Source: Panorpa germanica
Taxonomy: Eukaryota; Arthropoda; Insecta; Mecoptera; Panorpidae
Reading direction: 5' to 3'
Assembly: GCA_963678705.1 (NCBI GenBank)
Contig: OY783204.1
Coordinates: 18,486,759-18,550,758, forward strand
DNA length: 64,000 nucleotides
Shown piece by piece: positions 48,572 to 60,099 of this stretch. The notes beneath the pieces are model-generated. The model was not told the DNA's origin. It did not search any database and worked only from the letters and a program-made list of their open reading frames with translations. Numbering within the stretch: position 1 is the first letter of the stretch; each line of letters starts with the position of its first letter. The position numbers and the translations under genes were made by a program.

Positions 48572-48997
48572 TTAGTAAGCTGCAACTGCTAATATAATTA
48601 ACGCTGCTCCTATGATGAGTCGGGTCCCCAATTCCATCATCGATTTATTTGACGCTGCTTTACGTTTGGACCGACGCTTCTTACGCTTGGCTGTTGTTTT
48701 TGCTGGAGCACAAAAAAACTCACCATCCACTGCAACGTCAGTATCCGCTTTGTCTCTTGCAAGCTCTTTCAATCCCTCGCAATAGCACGGAGGATTTACA
48801 ACTTCGACGTCGTTTTCTTTCACGATTGATCCTTCCGTATTCACACAACTCGGGAGACATTTTTCTTGAGCCACACAGAATTACTCCTCCATCTTATCGG
48901 ACTTCGTCCAAACATTAGTCACAGCTTCAGTTTTCTCCACTTTTTGGATCAGGATGAGACATCCCACAAAGAACAAAGTTGCTACGGTTCGATACAT
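48572..48997 (-). pseudogene. Small secreted/anchored cysteine protein with one in-frame TAA
   Basis: From ATG at 48997 the frame has a good signal peptide (MYRTVATLFFVGCLILI), then a TAA at codon 39 (48883-48881). It then continues open to a stop at 48572, 141 codons in all counting the interrupted one. The second part has CLPSC, PPCYC and FFC, a Lys/Arg-rich block, and a C-terminal hydrophobic segment (LIIGAALIILAVAAY) that would anchor the protein. I do not recognise the family. A single stop in an otherwise intact frame suggests a young pseudogene, a polymorphic null, a sequencing error or readthrough; TAA is the least leaky stop. A promoter-like TATA and a 5' splice donor lie upstream on the same strand. 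Confidence 0.55.
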
Positions 48998-49134
48998 TTT
49001 TATTTTTTTGCGTTAATTGGGATGTCTGTTCAAACGCGCGTCTCACCAAACTAATTTGTTTTAGTCAAAACAGTTGCCTCGTTAACAATTAAACTCAAAT
49101 GTTTTTGTGAGTCACAGACATTGCAGTAGGCCAA

Positions 49135-49190
49135 ACTCACCTCGGACCAAGTGTAATCAGGGAGTCCACTGACACTGGCCTTCTATAAAT
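49135..49190 (-). promoter_or_regulatory. TATA box and short untranslated exon for the - strand gene
   Basis: On the - strand ATTTATAG (49190-49183) is followed about 18 and 30 bases later by initiator-like GTCAGTGG and CTGATTAC. Then comes a donor, CCGAG|GTGAGT (49140). A splice to an acceptor such as TTTGAACAG near 49022 would place the ATG at 48997 shortly after. The surrounding 130 bp is duplicated at 47199-47335. Confidence 0.45.
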
Positions 49191-49290
49191 GCAAATAAAT
49201 AACCCACTAAGGAGATCATGAATGCTCTGGTGGAATAAGATGATAACTATCTTTGACAATGTGACACGAACCGCTAAGACTCTTTGATTA
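49164..49290 (-). repeat. Duplicated promoter-like segment, copy B
   Basis: This is the partner of 47199-47335 in the same orientation. The duplication covers the TATA element and about 100 bp upstream of it (to the right), as expected for the remains of a tandem gene duplication on the - strand. Confidence 0.75.
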
Positions 49291-51437
49291 TGTAACAAAT
49301 AATTAACAGAGCAGTGTTAAACAATTTTTATTCTATCTATTGCACAATTATTATCAATTACATTTTACGGGGTGTAAATTTGTCTCGGAATCTTAAGGAG
49401 TTTTATGATAATATTAATTCAGAAATAGGTCATTTTACGATTATGGCAGCAATACATTTCGTTTTTATAAGATATTATAAACCCTACAAACATGCAACTG
49501 TATTCAATTACCTTGAAGCATAGTTTTTTGCTTATTACAATGTAATTCCAAGGTTCATTATGTACATATCACAGAAATTTTAAAAGAGAATAATTGTATT
49601 TCTAATGTTCTAAATTCAACTAATAAATATTCTGAGACAGTAATTAGTAAAGTATTACATGCATTAATTAATAAAGTTAACTATTTGTATAAATTTAAAA
49701 GGAATTATAGGTTTGTAAACATTTCTTGTATGTGTGTAACATAATTCGCAAACATACATGTTTATTCTGACATCTAAATTTAAAAAATTGATATGTACGT
49801 GTTAACAAGGTTGCCAATCACTGCACAAGTCTTTGAATTTCCACTGAACTTACCACGGAAACTGCATTAAACGAGTTTGTGTAATACTGTCTCCAGATAA
49901 TAGGTTGGAAATTGCATTACGGTCGTGCATTAAAGTGCATTGTCTACACAAAGAGAGGTTAGAATAACGGTAAAGCTACATGATTCTAGGAGGATAATGT
50001 TATTCTTATAATCTGTTTGCTTTGCTTGATAGTTTGCTCAAAGGCAACAATACTACGTGTACAGTACATGCAAAAAATACCTTTTAACGAATATCTTGTC
50101 AAAAAAAAAAAGTTTGTCTTTCATATTAGGGGTCATCCATAAATTACGTCACACGCAAAGGGAGGAGGTCCAGAAATTGTAACAAGATGTAATAATGGAA
50201 GTCATACGTCGCGTGTTATAAAGAAATATATAAAGAAACGGAATTTCGTGAAAAAATATAAATTTCCGTGAGAGATCTTGTAAAATTATAAACAAATATG
50301 TTTAATAATTTATTAATTGTGACTGGATACAATTGAATTTTGAAAAAATTCAAACGGAAGTTTTATAAGGTCTAGACATTACGTCGAGTCTGGCTCGATA
50401 TCAACCCGGTAAATGCAATTTATTTGAGTTTTATCAAAAAAAAAAAAGAAAAGGAACTTAAATTACCTATTGCGCAAATGATATTACATATTATATATGG
50501 TTCTGTGACTTTTTTATTTGTAAAATGATCTTTTTATAACTATAAAACTTCCTAAGAAAATTCTATTACGCGCGTATTAGAAAACCTTTTGTTACAAAAC
50601 CCGTCTTGAAGCGACCGAAAATTGTGTAATTCGGATCGAAGTGATGTAATGTTGATTTGTAGTGAATTTGTAGGAAAATAGATTTTGTAATTTTATATAA
50701 AATGCGTTTATTGACTTCTATAAACTTTACCTCACAGATACAAATAAAAATATGTTTAATTAATCGAAGAACAAAATAGATAATTGATTAGATTATAATC
50801 ACTGGATATTAATTTTAAATACTTATTAGGTTAGGATCTGAGAGAATTCTGTCGAATTGTATCAACTAATGCTTAGAAGAAATCAAAATAGAGAGAGAAA
50901 TTAATATGTAAAGGAAAGAGATGTAAAGAATTACTGAACGTATAGTTATAACAGCCATCTAGCATGAAATAGATTAATTAAATAGTAAATACAACTGCTA
51001 TTTACATTGAATTAATAGTATAACTAATAAATTACATATTTCATAATAAGGAATACAACAAATATAAAAATATATCTTGTTACAGAAATAGATATTATGG
51101 TTAATTTTAATCACCTTTAGAAGAGCTTTTTAAGTAGTAAAAGATTTTAAAACATGTTAATATTACTAAATTTCGTCAAAGTAAAACTTTACGTTTCTAT
51201 CAGGTGATTTTGCGTGTTTTCTGATAACGGGTTTTCTACATATTTAGTAAACTAAGGGTTGGTGCAATTATTGTGGCTTTGCAGTAAAAATTTGTACACG
51301 ATTGACTTGGTTGTTCTCGGACAGATCATGGGGAACCAATTTCATTGCTTTTCCGAGTTTTTTGAGACGACGAACGGAGATCCAATTGCCCACATTGAAG
51401 TCTCCAGTCAATATTCTCGTTCTAAAGCTTTTAAAAA
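49291..51437. other. No gene; one MITE-type end at 50130
   Basis: GGGGTCATCCATAAATTACG followed by TCACACGCAAAGGGAGGAGG (from 50130) matches a widespread insect MITE terminus, but the opposite end was not found. The rest is AT-rich with no convincing frame. Confidence 0.4.
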
Positions 51438-51935
51438 TTGTCGAAATTTGATGGTCGACCTCGAATGAAAATTTTTACAAGTTTTCAAGCCAGATTCAGA
51501 TTGGGAAACGAGGAGAAAGAAAACAGATACTGGGCAAATAGCGAGGAAATGATGTGCAGGGTATGCAGAACGCAGATAGAGACGTTGGAGCACTTAATTC
51601 AATTTTCATGTGAGAAAAAGGTAATAAGCCAAAAAAAAATATTGGGCAGTTATTAAAGAGGTGGATGACGGAGATAGAGAAAAGGAACTAGGAAAGAGAA
51701 GGAATGGCAGAGTAGAAACAGGAGGGAGATTAGCAGGAGGAGCGAAACAGTAGCAGTAGCAGTTTTGTTTTTATTTTTATAAGGATAATTTTTTTTTCTT
51801 TTGGAAGCAGTGAGAATGTTTAGATATAATAAGGATCAAAGCACAATGATATGTAAATAAAAGAGTTAAGGCACAAGAATGTAGTGCCAAATGGCAAAAA
51901 CATTAAAAATAAAATATTAATACAAGTTTTTATTA
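51438..51935 (+). pseudogene. LINE ORF2 C-terminus and 3' tail (R1-like type, copy 4)
   Basis: The + strand frame reads QARFRLGNEEKENRYW, CRVCRTQIETLEHL, FSC, then loses frame at the run of A near 51640. The tail AAGCACAATGATATGTAAAT, GAATGTAGTGCC and an A-rich end (about 51900-51930) matches the other copies. This is the best-preserved version of the cysteine motif in the window. Confidence 0.72.
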
Positions 51936-52679
51936 TTACTAGCTTATTGCCTTTCATTCCAAGGTAAATCTCTATTTAACTAGGATAAAATACTACAGTT
52001 AACTAACGAGAAGCTACAGAAACAGACCACAAATAAAAGTTTCTAAAAAATGGTTACTTTTTTCCTCAACTTTAAAATAATTTTCACTTTATTTTCGTTT
52101 AACTGAGCTTTTCACAGTGTTCGCACACTTCACTCTAGTTGCTGGTCTGACAAAATCCCTATCGCTTCTCTTTGAATACATTGCGCCCTTTCTAGATTTA
52201 TAGAAGAACCTTACCCTGTTTCGTTACTCAACAATATTTTATTTCCACACGTCCCCCTCTTCAACCCTTGCTTTTACTCCTGAGTCGTGAATATAACTTT
52301 GACGTCATTTAAATTCAGCACCCCTCGCACTCCCCCATTCTCTGCTTAATGTTGGCTATTTTTTTCACGTCATTTAAAGAAACAAGCAAACTCATTTGAT
52401 AGAAGCCATATCAGTACAAAAGCGGGCTGAAAAGCAGGAGGGGTGGGTAGGTTGGAACATGAAGCCAATTTGTTTTTGTTTGTTTGTTTTATCATACATG
52501 AAACATCATTTAATGAGTTTGATTCGTCCAATGTTTCAAATAATAGACAATGGAAAACATAACGGGATAATAAGTGGAGACAGAGGCGAATCAAGCTGTA
52601 GAACGTCCATGGAAAATACGTTTTTATTTTTAACTCTGATTGGAGAGCAAGACCATTTGTATTAAAACAAATACGGAAA
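51936..52679. other. No confident gene
   Basis: Overlapping frames on both strands at 52370-52665 have no motif or splice support. The sequence is otherwise AT-rich. Confidence 0.35.
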
Positions 52680-52760
52680 TTATTTTATAAAATGGAATTA
52701 AGCACAATGATATGTAATTTAATTATTTAAGGCGGAAGAATGTAATAATAATAAGAAGAA
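52680..52760 (+). mobile_element. LINE 3' tail only (R1-like type)
   Basis: ATTAAGCACAATGATATGTA, ATTTAAGGCGGAAGAATGTA and a run of AATAATAAGAAGAAG is the family tail without coding sequence. Confidence 0.6.
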
Positions 52761-53024
52761 GAAAGTTACGGAAATGATTTTATTTAATATATAACGTGGT
52801 GGCCTATTTCATTATTTTCTGAACAATAAATCCACCCTTTTGTGCATTAGCATACTCATAAAACCCCGTACGAATATCTTTTTAATGATTATGAAATGTT
52901 AAGAAGTTGTTTTAAGGATAAGAAGCTTTTAGAATAGTTGCAAAATAGTAAAATGTTTGACAGACTCAAGACGAGCATGATGCTGCACGAAACAGTAAAT
53001 TGTAAAAAATTCAAGAGAGATACA

Positions 53025-53475
53025 TCAAAAGGGTACTAGTGCTGGACAAGTATACGCTGGGATATTTGGTAATCGAGGAGGTGAAAAGGAACAAAATAAA
53101 AATCGATGCAGGAAGGAGGTCAATTGGATTCGAGGAGAAAATGAGAAATGCTGAAAGCGAGATCCTAACGAAAATAAGAGAGGAGAGTAAAGGGAGCGTG
53201 AAAGAGGAGGAACGAAAAGGTGAAAGGAGTACTTTGAAAGGAACGGAATGGCAACAGACAAGGCAGAGAGAAGAAGAGAAGATGACATACGTGTGGAAGA
53301 GGAGCTAAGGAGCAGAGACAGAGAGATACAACAGCAGGGAAGGATGAAAAAAAATCATAATAGCAAATATAATGAGAGATACAAGAGGATTTGGGAGAGA
53401 GAGAGATACAGGAATGCATACGAGAAAAAGAGACAACAATTAATTGGCTGTAATTCAAAACAATTGTACTAAAAA
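53025..53475 (+). pseudogene. LINE ORF2 charged region (R1-like type, copy 5)
   Basis: VLDKYTLGYLVIEEVKRNKI then GFEEKMRNAESEILTKIREE continues, in a second frame from about 53248, as Arg/Glu-rich sequence ending YRNAYEKKRQQ. This is the segment that precedes the cysteine motif in the fuller copies (24.7 kb, 38.8 kb). The typical opening LDKYTLGY and the charged follow-on are characteristic of R1-like insect endonuclease/reverse-transcriptase C-termini. One frameshift separates the halves; the cysteine motif is missing. Confidence 0.65.
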
Positions 53476-54314
53476 TAAAACGTATTTTAACAAACGTAAT
53501 AATAACTTTACTTCAATTAAAACTTTCGATTAGTATTAAAAAGTTTTCTTTTACAAATAATCAGATTTAATTTACGTACAGAAATATTTGAATCATTTTT
53601 AATCTTGTAGCAACCAATTTTACACCTTATAATTAAGAATTAATTATTATTTTCCAAATGAGAATATACTCGTATATTAGAAAATTCATAATTATAACTG
53701 TAATTACTAAACTAAAAGTAATTGTATTTCGAAACAATTTACTTGGGAATTAAAAGTTTTGGATTATGGATTATTATTTTCAAGGGTGGTTTTATATATG
53801 CCTATTGACGTTTTTAATTATTTTACATATCAACCAGTTGACGAATAGATGTGAAGATATTTGAAATTTGTGTTTCTGTGCTGCCGCTTAATATTTAAAA
53901 GGGTAGCTTTTTCTAAATATAATTAAATGTCTTTTGGATCGTAATGACTAAATTTCCTACATAAATAGATAAACCTATATAAATTAACAGACAACATAAC
54001 ATTAGTTTTCAACATATGTACTTATTATATTAATTGTACATGCGAAATTATTTCCTTGTTAATTTAAATTACTTCAAAATACTTAATTTACTAATCACCG
54101 GTTGGTTGATAGTTGTACTAAATACAAGATAAAAATGATCTTAAATCTTATAACCACCACAAAATGGTAACCTTATACTTTTGTCGACATTTTTTTTCGC
54201 GACTACAGTAAATTATCATCAGAATACCATCATTCAGTGACGAAATTTTAGCCCTTATGAAATTCATCCAATTATATTGAATGTATACTCGTATATAAAA
54301 TAAAGTGTGTGTAT
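53476..54314. other. No gene seen
   Basis: AT-rich; two occurrences of TACTCGTA. Nothing else is recognised. Confidence 0.4.
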
Positions 54315-54322
54315 GATGGAAC

Positions 54323-54806
54323 TAGGGATGTAGCGAATATTCGCATTCGTGAATATTTGTAAATTTTTTATTATTCGCATTCACAATAGATTATGCGAAT
54401 TTTTTGCGAATGTATTCGGCAACGAAAAGTGAAAATAATTTATAAAATAACAACGCAACTGATTCGGTTTACAATATTTTTGTTTTAGTTACTACTTAAA
54501 CTTACAATATAAAATATATAACAATTATATAATAACCAAAATAAACTTTCAACTTTTTAAACACACAATGGAGCTAAGTAAATTACCAAATTTTTAATTA
54601 CACTAAACTACTTTAAATGATATCTTTACTGAGAACACAAATGATAGGCTTTATATTATATTACTAAGTGAAGCATTTAGCAATTAAACGATCAACGCAC
54701 GATCGAAATGTGAGATAGAAATTCCTTACTTTTGGCGCCATATTTAAAAAACCGATATTCTCATTCGCATTCGGAATGTAGGAAATTGAATTTTTTTTCA
54801 TCACTA
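54323..54806. mobile_element. hAT-type MITE with near-perfect 8-bp target duplication
   Basis: The ends are TAGGGATGTAGCGAATATTC on the left and TTTTTTTTCATCACTA on the right, with interior GCATTCG repeats on both sides. The flanks GATGGAAC (54315-54322) and GAAGGAAC (54807-54814) differ at one base, an aged 8-bp duplication. TAGxGATG ends plus 8 bp fit hAT. No transposase is present. Confidence 0.78.
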
Positions 54807-54814
54807 GAAGGAAC

Positions 54815-56110
54815 AATGGATGTCTCATGATGCTTGATGCCAGACAACAATACTACATTTTCTGGGATTGGTTGTTTTCAAAGTTTAATTGATGATGTAA
54901 GAACTCACAAATATCATAAACTTAATAAGCAGTGGTGTACTTCACATATACGAGACTACGACGCCTTAAAAACTACCAACAATAGTAGGAGGTCGTCAGC
55001 GATAAAACTTGGCATCGGAGATAGGCAAATATTAAATAAATAAATTTAAAAAAATTATTTGTGTATATTTTCATAAATACGCATGTTCAAAGATTGGTTT
55101 AGAGTGTCATAACCGCTTGAAAAATGAGTTTATTTACTAGTAAGCAGTGGCGGATTATGATAGGGCAGAAGAAATTTTGCACCTTTACATTTTTTTTAAG
55201 TTACCACGCCGAATATTATTGTATCCTTACGAGATGGGTTCCCTCGGAATTCAGTGCCACAAGTGCGTGCTTTGTACTTCACCCAGGAATGTGGCTAAAT
55301 CCGCTGTTGCTAGTAAGACTAAATCGCAAAAATATTTCAATCTTTAACAAATCAATAAACATAAAGATAATATTATATTGTTTAAAGACAGTGTATAAAG
55401 CTGATCATTCAAATACAGAGTCTGTCTTGAGAAATAACCTATCGAATATCCTGTTTTATAAAATAAACACCCGATATGGCGTTCTGGGTGAAATACTCAC
55501 AAAAGAATAAAACACAAAATATGGATTTTCGCTTCTGTTTGCTAACTTTGTTTGTGTACGATTCATGATGCAGCGTTTGCTGAATTTGCACTAAATATAA
55601 AACATGCAAAGTTGGAAGGAAAAACGCAAAAGAAAATACAAATGTAAATCAATCATATCGCGTGTGGAAAGTGGAAAGTTTGCAAGTTGTTAATTAATCA
55701 TGTGATACGGGATATTTTAAAATGGTATGTTAATTTATTCAAAGCGAGGGGAGAGGGGAGAGGGTATTATCCGTTTTAAGTTTATTTTACACGTATTTGT
55801 ATCAAAACGTTTATCTACATATACAATATTTTACGAGTAAAATGGAAATATATCAAAACAAAATGAAAAGCTTATTAATATTCTTCGATTATGGATTTTT
55901 GTTTGTTATTTTTGCTTCTATCAACAAGAAAAACAAGATGTAATCTACAAGGTTACGTGTAGTCGCGAAAGTTATTTGTAAACAACATGAAGATGTTTAA
56001 GAAAAGTTTGTTGTTCACATATTAACTTGTTTTAAAAACAACAAGTTATTGTAAACAAAGACAGATATGATTCATCTGACATTACTGTTTGAAAAGAAAA
56101 GTGTATTATT
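54815..56110. other. No confident gene
   Basis: Frames at 54834 and 55124 lack motifs. AAGCAGTGGCGGATTATGAT at 55142 resembles a hAT-like terminus (CAGTGGCGGAT) without a partner. The rest is AT-rich. Confidence 0.35.
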
Positions 56111-56114
56111 GAGA

Positions 56115-56178
56115 GATCAGTGGTTGCAGCATTGGTGCTTGAGGCTGGCTGCTATGTCTTTGAATTCGAACCCCGGAC
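56115..56178 (+). repeat. tRNA-like A/B-box pair, possible SINE head
   Basis: TGGTTGCAGCATTGG resembles a pol III A box. About 40 bases later AATTCGAACCCC fits the B box core (TTCGANNC). No cloverleaf can be drawn, so this is not a functional tRNA gene; a tRNA-derived SINE head is the likeliest reading. Confidence 0.35.
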
Positions 56179-56191
56179 CAGATTTAATGGG

Positions 56192-56861
56192 TTTGGTTGT
56201 TATCAAGTAATGGGCTTGTGTCCTATGTCTTAATTTTTATAAAAGTGTACTACATATTGATAAAGTGGGTTACTAGAACCTCAAATGTCCAATTATTTTT
56301 TAATAACTCCTTATATGTTAAGAGATATTACCAATTAAAAAAGTCATTTTGTCTCTAATTATTAAAGGGATTCAACGTTATACAAATTCCGAATGCATGT
56401 GACAACATAACCGCTGCCAACCTTACAGCTCATAAATCTCTACTATATGTATTTATATATCAAAATATCAAATATTATTTACAGCTATTTCAAGGAATAA
56501 TTAAATTTCAATATTATATCTGCCTTAGCACGGTTAAATAAAATAAAAACCTATTATTCTTTGACTTGACTTGATTATTTGATCACCAACAGCTACAAAA
56601 CATTACCACAGCACTGACCTACTCAACAAATAATTGACGTTGAAATGCATTTCACGTCATAAAAATATGGCCGCCCATTTCTAGCGCTAAAACTACAATT
56701 CAAACTTTTAATTGCTATATCTCCGTCAATATTTAGATATTTAATAAAATAGAAACGCCAATACACATTTATTAACATCAATTTCAATCAACAATTGAAA
56801 AATCGACCACTAAAAAATGAGGACACAAGCCCATTAATTAATTTGGTTGTTATCAAGTAAT
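56192..56861. mobile_element. Foldback-family element flanked by 20-bp direct repeats
   Basis: The element core, 56212-56841, runs from GGGCTTGTGTCC to GGACACAAGCCCATTAATTA. It carries the family blocks ACTAGAACCTCAAATGTCC and TTTCTAGCGCTAAAAC. The direct repeats TTTGGTTGTTATCAAGTAAT (56192-56211 and 56842-56861) are identical over 20 bases. That is unusually long for a target duplication of a MITE. Confidence 0.75.
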
Positions 56862-56962
56862 TAATTCGCAATTATGCTACCTGAATATTTTTGCTGAGTA
56901 ACACTACCTTCATGTTAAGGTTAGAAACTTTTGGGACTATTCTCGTATAGTTGTACTTAGGC

Positions 56963-57387
56963 TTACCATACGTCTGGATTTAGTCCGGATTGTCCGGATT
57001 TTTGTCCGGAATTGCAAATTTCTTTAAGAAGCAAGAACCAACCTCAGAGGATCTGCAATGCGTGGTTAAGGAATTAGTTTTTGCATACCATGCTGTTAAA
57101 CATGACATTAGTCTCAATGCTTTAGACTACAGATCTAAATTAATAACAAAACTAGATGATTCAAAGTTTAGAGCAGGTAAAACCAAGTTAGAAGCATTGG
57201 CTATAGGTGTGATTGGGCCATACATTTTCTCCGAAGGTTTAGAAGAACTGAAAGTCGCGCAATTTGTATCCATCATATAAAAAAGACTGCAATAGAAAAG
57301 ACCTAAAATTAATACCGGCATTTAAAAGAAAATTCAAAAAAAGAAACCCGCGACCATCCGAACTTGATTCTAAAAAATTATGGTAAC
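56963..57387 (+). mobile_element. hAT-like remnant with transposase fragment
   Basis: TTACCATACGTCTGGATTTA on the left and TATGGTAA on the right are possible inverted ends. Between them, a frame (about 57000-57280) reads FAYHAVKHDISLNALD, SKLITKLDDSKF, GKTKLEALAIGVIGPYIFSE and VAQFVSI. This resembles the region just before the first catalytic acid of a hAT transposase subgroup (pattern F.YH.VKH...., K.EAI..NV..P, FVSI..DAS). The DAS motif itself is cut off by a stop. No 8-bp duplication was found. Confidence 0.55.
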
Positions 57388-57414
57388 CCTAATGTTATAC
57401 TTAATCTAAAATTT

Positions 57415-57665
57415 TTGATTAAACAATTTGGTGAAGTGTCCTGTTTTGTGACGTTTTTATCACTATTGCACTTCAATTATAGTGCGCATTAACTGTATCT
57501 TCATTTGTATTCAATAAGTTAGAGTGGTTTCGCCATTTGTAACCGATAAAATAGACTTTTCATATGAACGACTGTGAGAAACTAAATTGTAAATGAACTC
57601 TTTCATGACAAAAAAAAGCATACGCATCTTCAATACGATGTCAAATTGACTCCAAAATGTTTACT
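57415..57665. repeat. Dispersed repeat, copy B (empty site of the 5178 MITE)
   Basis: This is collinear with 5050-5177 plus 5728-5850, without the 550-bp MITE. It shows that the MITE inserted into an existing member of this repeat family. Confidence 0.78.
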
Positions 57666-58122
57666 TGGGTAACCTATAAATTTAGATTAAATATATACCC
57701 TTAAAAGCCTTAATTTGTTATTTCCAAGCCTTTAATCTATAGGCGTTCTGAAGATTCTATAATCCTTAAATAGGTCTTCTTTAAACATTTTATGATTATG
57801 TTAATAGATAGAGAGGTAGACTTACTTTTCAAAAAGCCGAATAATGGGTCACAAAACATTGTACATCAGGTAATATTATTAACGTAAGAGATAACTTTTC
57901 TTATGTTAGATAAACCTTTAATACACATAACTGCGCTTAACGAGATATACACGAGTATAATAAAAGTTGATATTAAAATAACGATTAAAATAAATATAGG
58001 GATCATATTGAGGTCATTTTGTACTAGAAGCCATACATTATTTTAATATTTAACTTTTATAGGTTATGAAGTAATAAACTTTAATACATTTTTATACACA
58101 ATCTTGACAATTTAAAATAATC
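57666..58122. other. No gene seen
   Basis: AT-rich. The words GAGGTCATTTTGTACTAGA and CATACATTATTTTA recur after the next MITE (58372-58404), so the MITE may lie inside an older local duplication. Confidence 0.4.
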
Positions 58123-58130
58123 ACTCTTGC

Positions 58131-58306
58131 CAGGCCCGGATTTGAGGGAGAGCAAGCGGGGCTACTGCCCCGGGGTCTCAACTATAGTGAGAAAAGCAAT
58201 ACATTTTTAAAAGACTTGACGAAATGAAATTATTCCTTTTATTCGGAATTAGGGGCTTTCACTCCCTCGTTGCCCCAGGGCCTCAACACCTCTAAATGCG
58301 GCCCTG
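58131..58306. mobile_element. Small hAT-type MITE with 8-bp target duplication
   Basis: The ends are CAGGCCCGGATTTGAGGGAG (left) and, reversed, CAGGGCCGCATTTAGAGGTG (right). The inner stretch contains GCCCCGGGGTCTCAAC and its near inverse. The flanks ACTCTTGC and ACTTTTGC differ at one base. At 176 bp it has no coding sequence. Confidence 0.8.
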
Positions 58307-58689
58307 ACTTTTGCCTTTATGCATTGGGACCATTACACTTGTGCAAAAAATAAATATTAAAATCATATGTATGTCATTTTGTATTAGATGCCATACATTA
58401 TTTTACCATTTTAACTTATATATAATTTTGAGTAAATTACCATCTATATTGTTACAATTTTTGGAAATGGGATAGAAGGTTCGAAATATTTAGGGGAAAC
58501 TTAAAAAACGGAAATTTGCATTCAGTATTATGTTATAGTGTGCTCTGAAAACTCGGTGCGGTACCAAATTTCTAACCGCTACGTTAATAGATTTTCTTTT
58601 TTCCCCTTTTAATTAATTTACAATCTGTCCAAGGACATTAAGTAAAACTGTATGACATAAATGACATGTGAGGTTGCCATCCATTGATG

Positions 58690-59275
58690 ACTCCCCCTTA
58701 CACCTTACCCCTTTATACTATGTACAATAACTGAGTTTCGTATATATTTTATTAGTACGATGACATTTCAATTTTAGTTTTCATTTGGGATTAAATTCGC
58801 TAAGTCCTTGGGATCTGCTCTTTTCAGTCGTCTTACGGGCCTATGATGGAAAAACTTCACTGCTGCTTCATTGGGATGATTCTGCAATCGAAGGTGGTAC
58901 TTCCTACTGTAGCTTTAGATTTCCTCTTTGACCAGGGGCATTCGAAGGTCTTTATCTACTAACCAGTTAGGGACATATCTTGGGGGTTTAATATTTGTTT
59001 CAATATTTTGTTTTGGAAACGCTGGAGAATTTCTATGTTTGACATGCTAGTGCAGCCCCATAGTTGTATACCATAAGTCCATATTGGCCGAATTATTGTC
59101 TTGTATATTAGCAGTTTATTTTCCAGAGACACTTGCGATTTCCAGCCAAGGAGCCAATATAGTTCTCTTCGTTTTTCTTCTAGTTGAAGCCTCTTTTTCC
59201 ATATGTGGGTTTTCCAAGTGCATGCCTAGATACTTCACTGTCTCTGCCTGAGACGTTAATACATGATTCTAAGTA
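58690..59275 (-). pseudogene. Jockey-type LINE reverse transcriptase C-terminus
   Basis: The - strand reads LLIYKTIIRPIWTYGIQLWG, CTSMSNIEILQRFQNKIL, then after a frameshift YVPNWLVDKDLRMPLVKEEI and finally HPNEAAVKFFHHRPVRRLKR with ADPKDL and a stop. The RPIWTYGIQLWG block and the closing RRLKR..P.DL are signatures of Jockey-clade ORF2. The palm with its FADD-type active site is not present. At least one frameshift and a stop make it dead. Confidence 0.8.
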
Positions 59276-60099
59276 ACCGCCCGTTATATGAAATAAGCGA
59301 TACATTGCCTAATAATATTCATATTTCGAAATACATTCTTGCACATATAGGTGCATCCAAAAATCACGAATATACAACTATTCAATGCAACCTTCTTATA
59401 TAAGTTTGGGTGGGCTTTAGCTGCTTATATCGTACACAGCAAGTTAACAACCGAAAAGGAAACCGGCAGACTTTTGAAACCACATTCACAACGGTCACCC
59501 CACAAAAGCACAGTCAATAAACTTCTTGCTTTACAAACAAGATAATTCCGTTTCGTTGCCTTTCCCTAATCAACTTTACGACTTGTCTGTTCTCATAATT
59601 TCATCCTAAAAACTTAATTTCATTAAGTGGAGATTCAGTGGTCCATTAGCTGCCCAAAACTCCTACAGACGTAGATTTAATCCTTGTCACTACTAGACCG
59701 CACTAATAGATTTATATGTCTTATAAAACTTGGAGGAAAATAAAAGTTTTCCTCAATCTACTGAATTATCTACCACCTTGTGAAGTTCTCAACTGGATTC
59801 CAGAATACGCAGAGAACGTGACTAGTGTCTTAAGATGAATGCCGCGTTCTAGCTTCTTGGGATTCTGGAAACCTATTCGCTGTGCATAAAATGTGTGCAG
59901 TAGCACGGAATTATCTTTATTTCCTATATCCATAACATTTTTTTTATTTATTTGGCTTTGACTTTCATTTATCATAGCCACCTTTCTATTCAAACACTTT
60001 CTTTTTATATTTAACATAACATTTATAATTCTATTTTAGAATCTAAATATTTAAATAATTCACTAATTAATTTTGAATCACTTAGCAAAAATTTGATAT
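59276..60099. other. No gene seen
   Basis: AT-rich. The frames at 59351 and 59766 have no motif. TGCATCCAAAAATCACG at 59352 is not part of a recognised repeat. Confidence 0.4.

Noticed and set aside
55124..55510. 128-codon + strand frame
   Set aside because: No domain; overlaps a possible hAT-like end and reads like AT-rich background.
56115..56178. Functional tRNA gene
   Set aside because: A and B box-like words are present but no cloverleaf pairing or anticodon stem can be formed; kept only as a possible SINE head.
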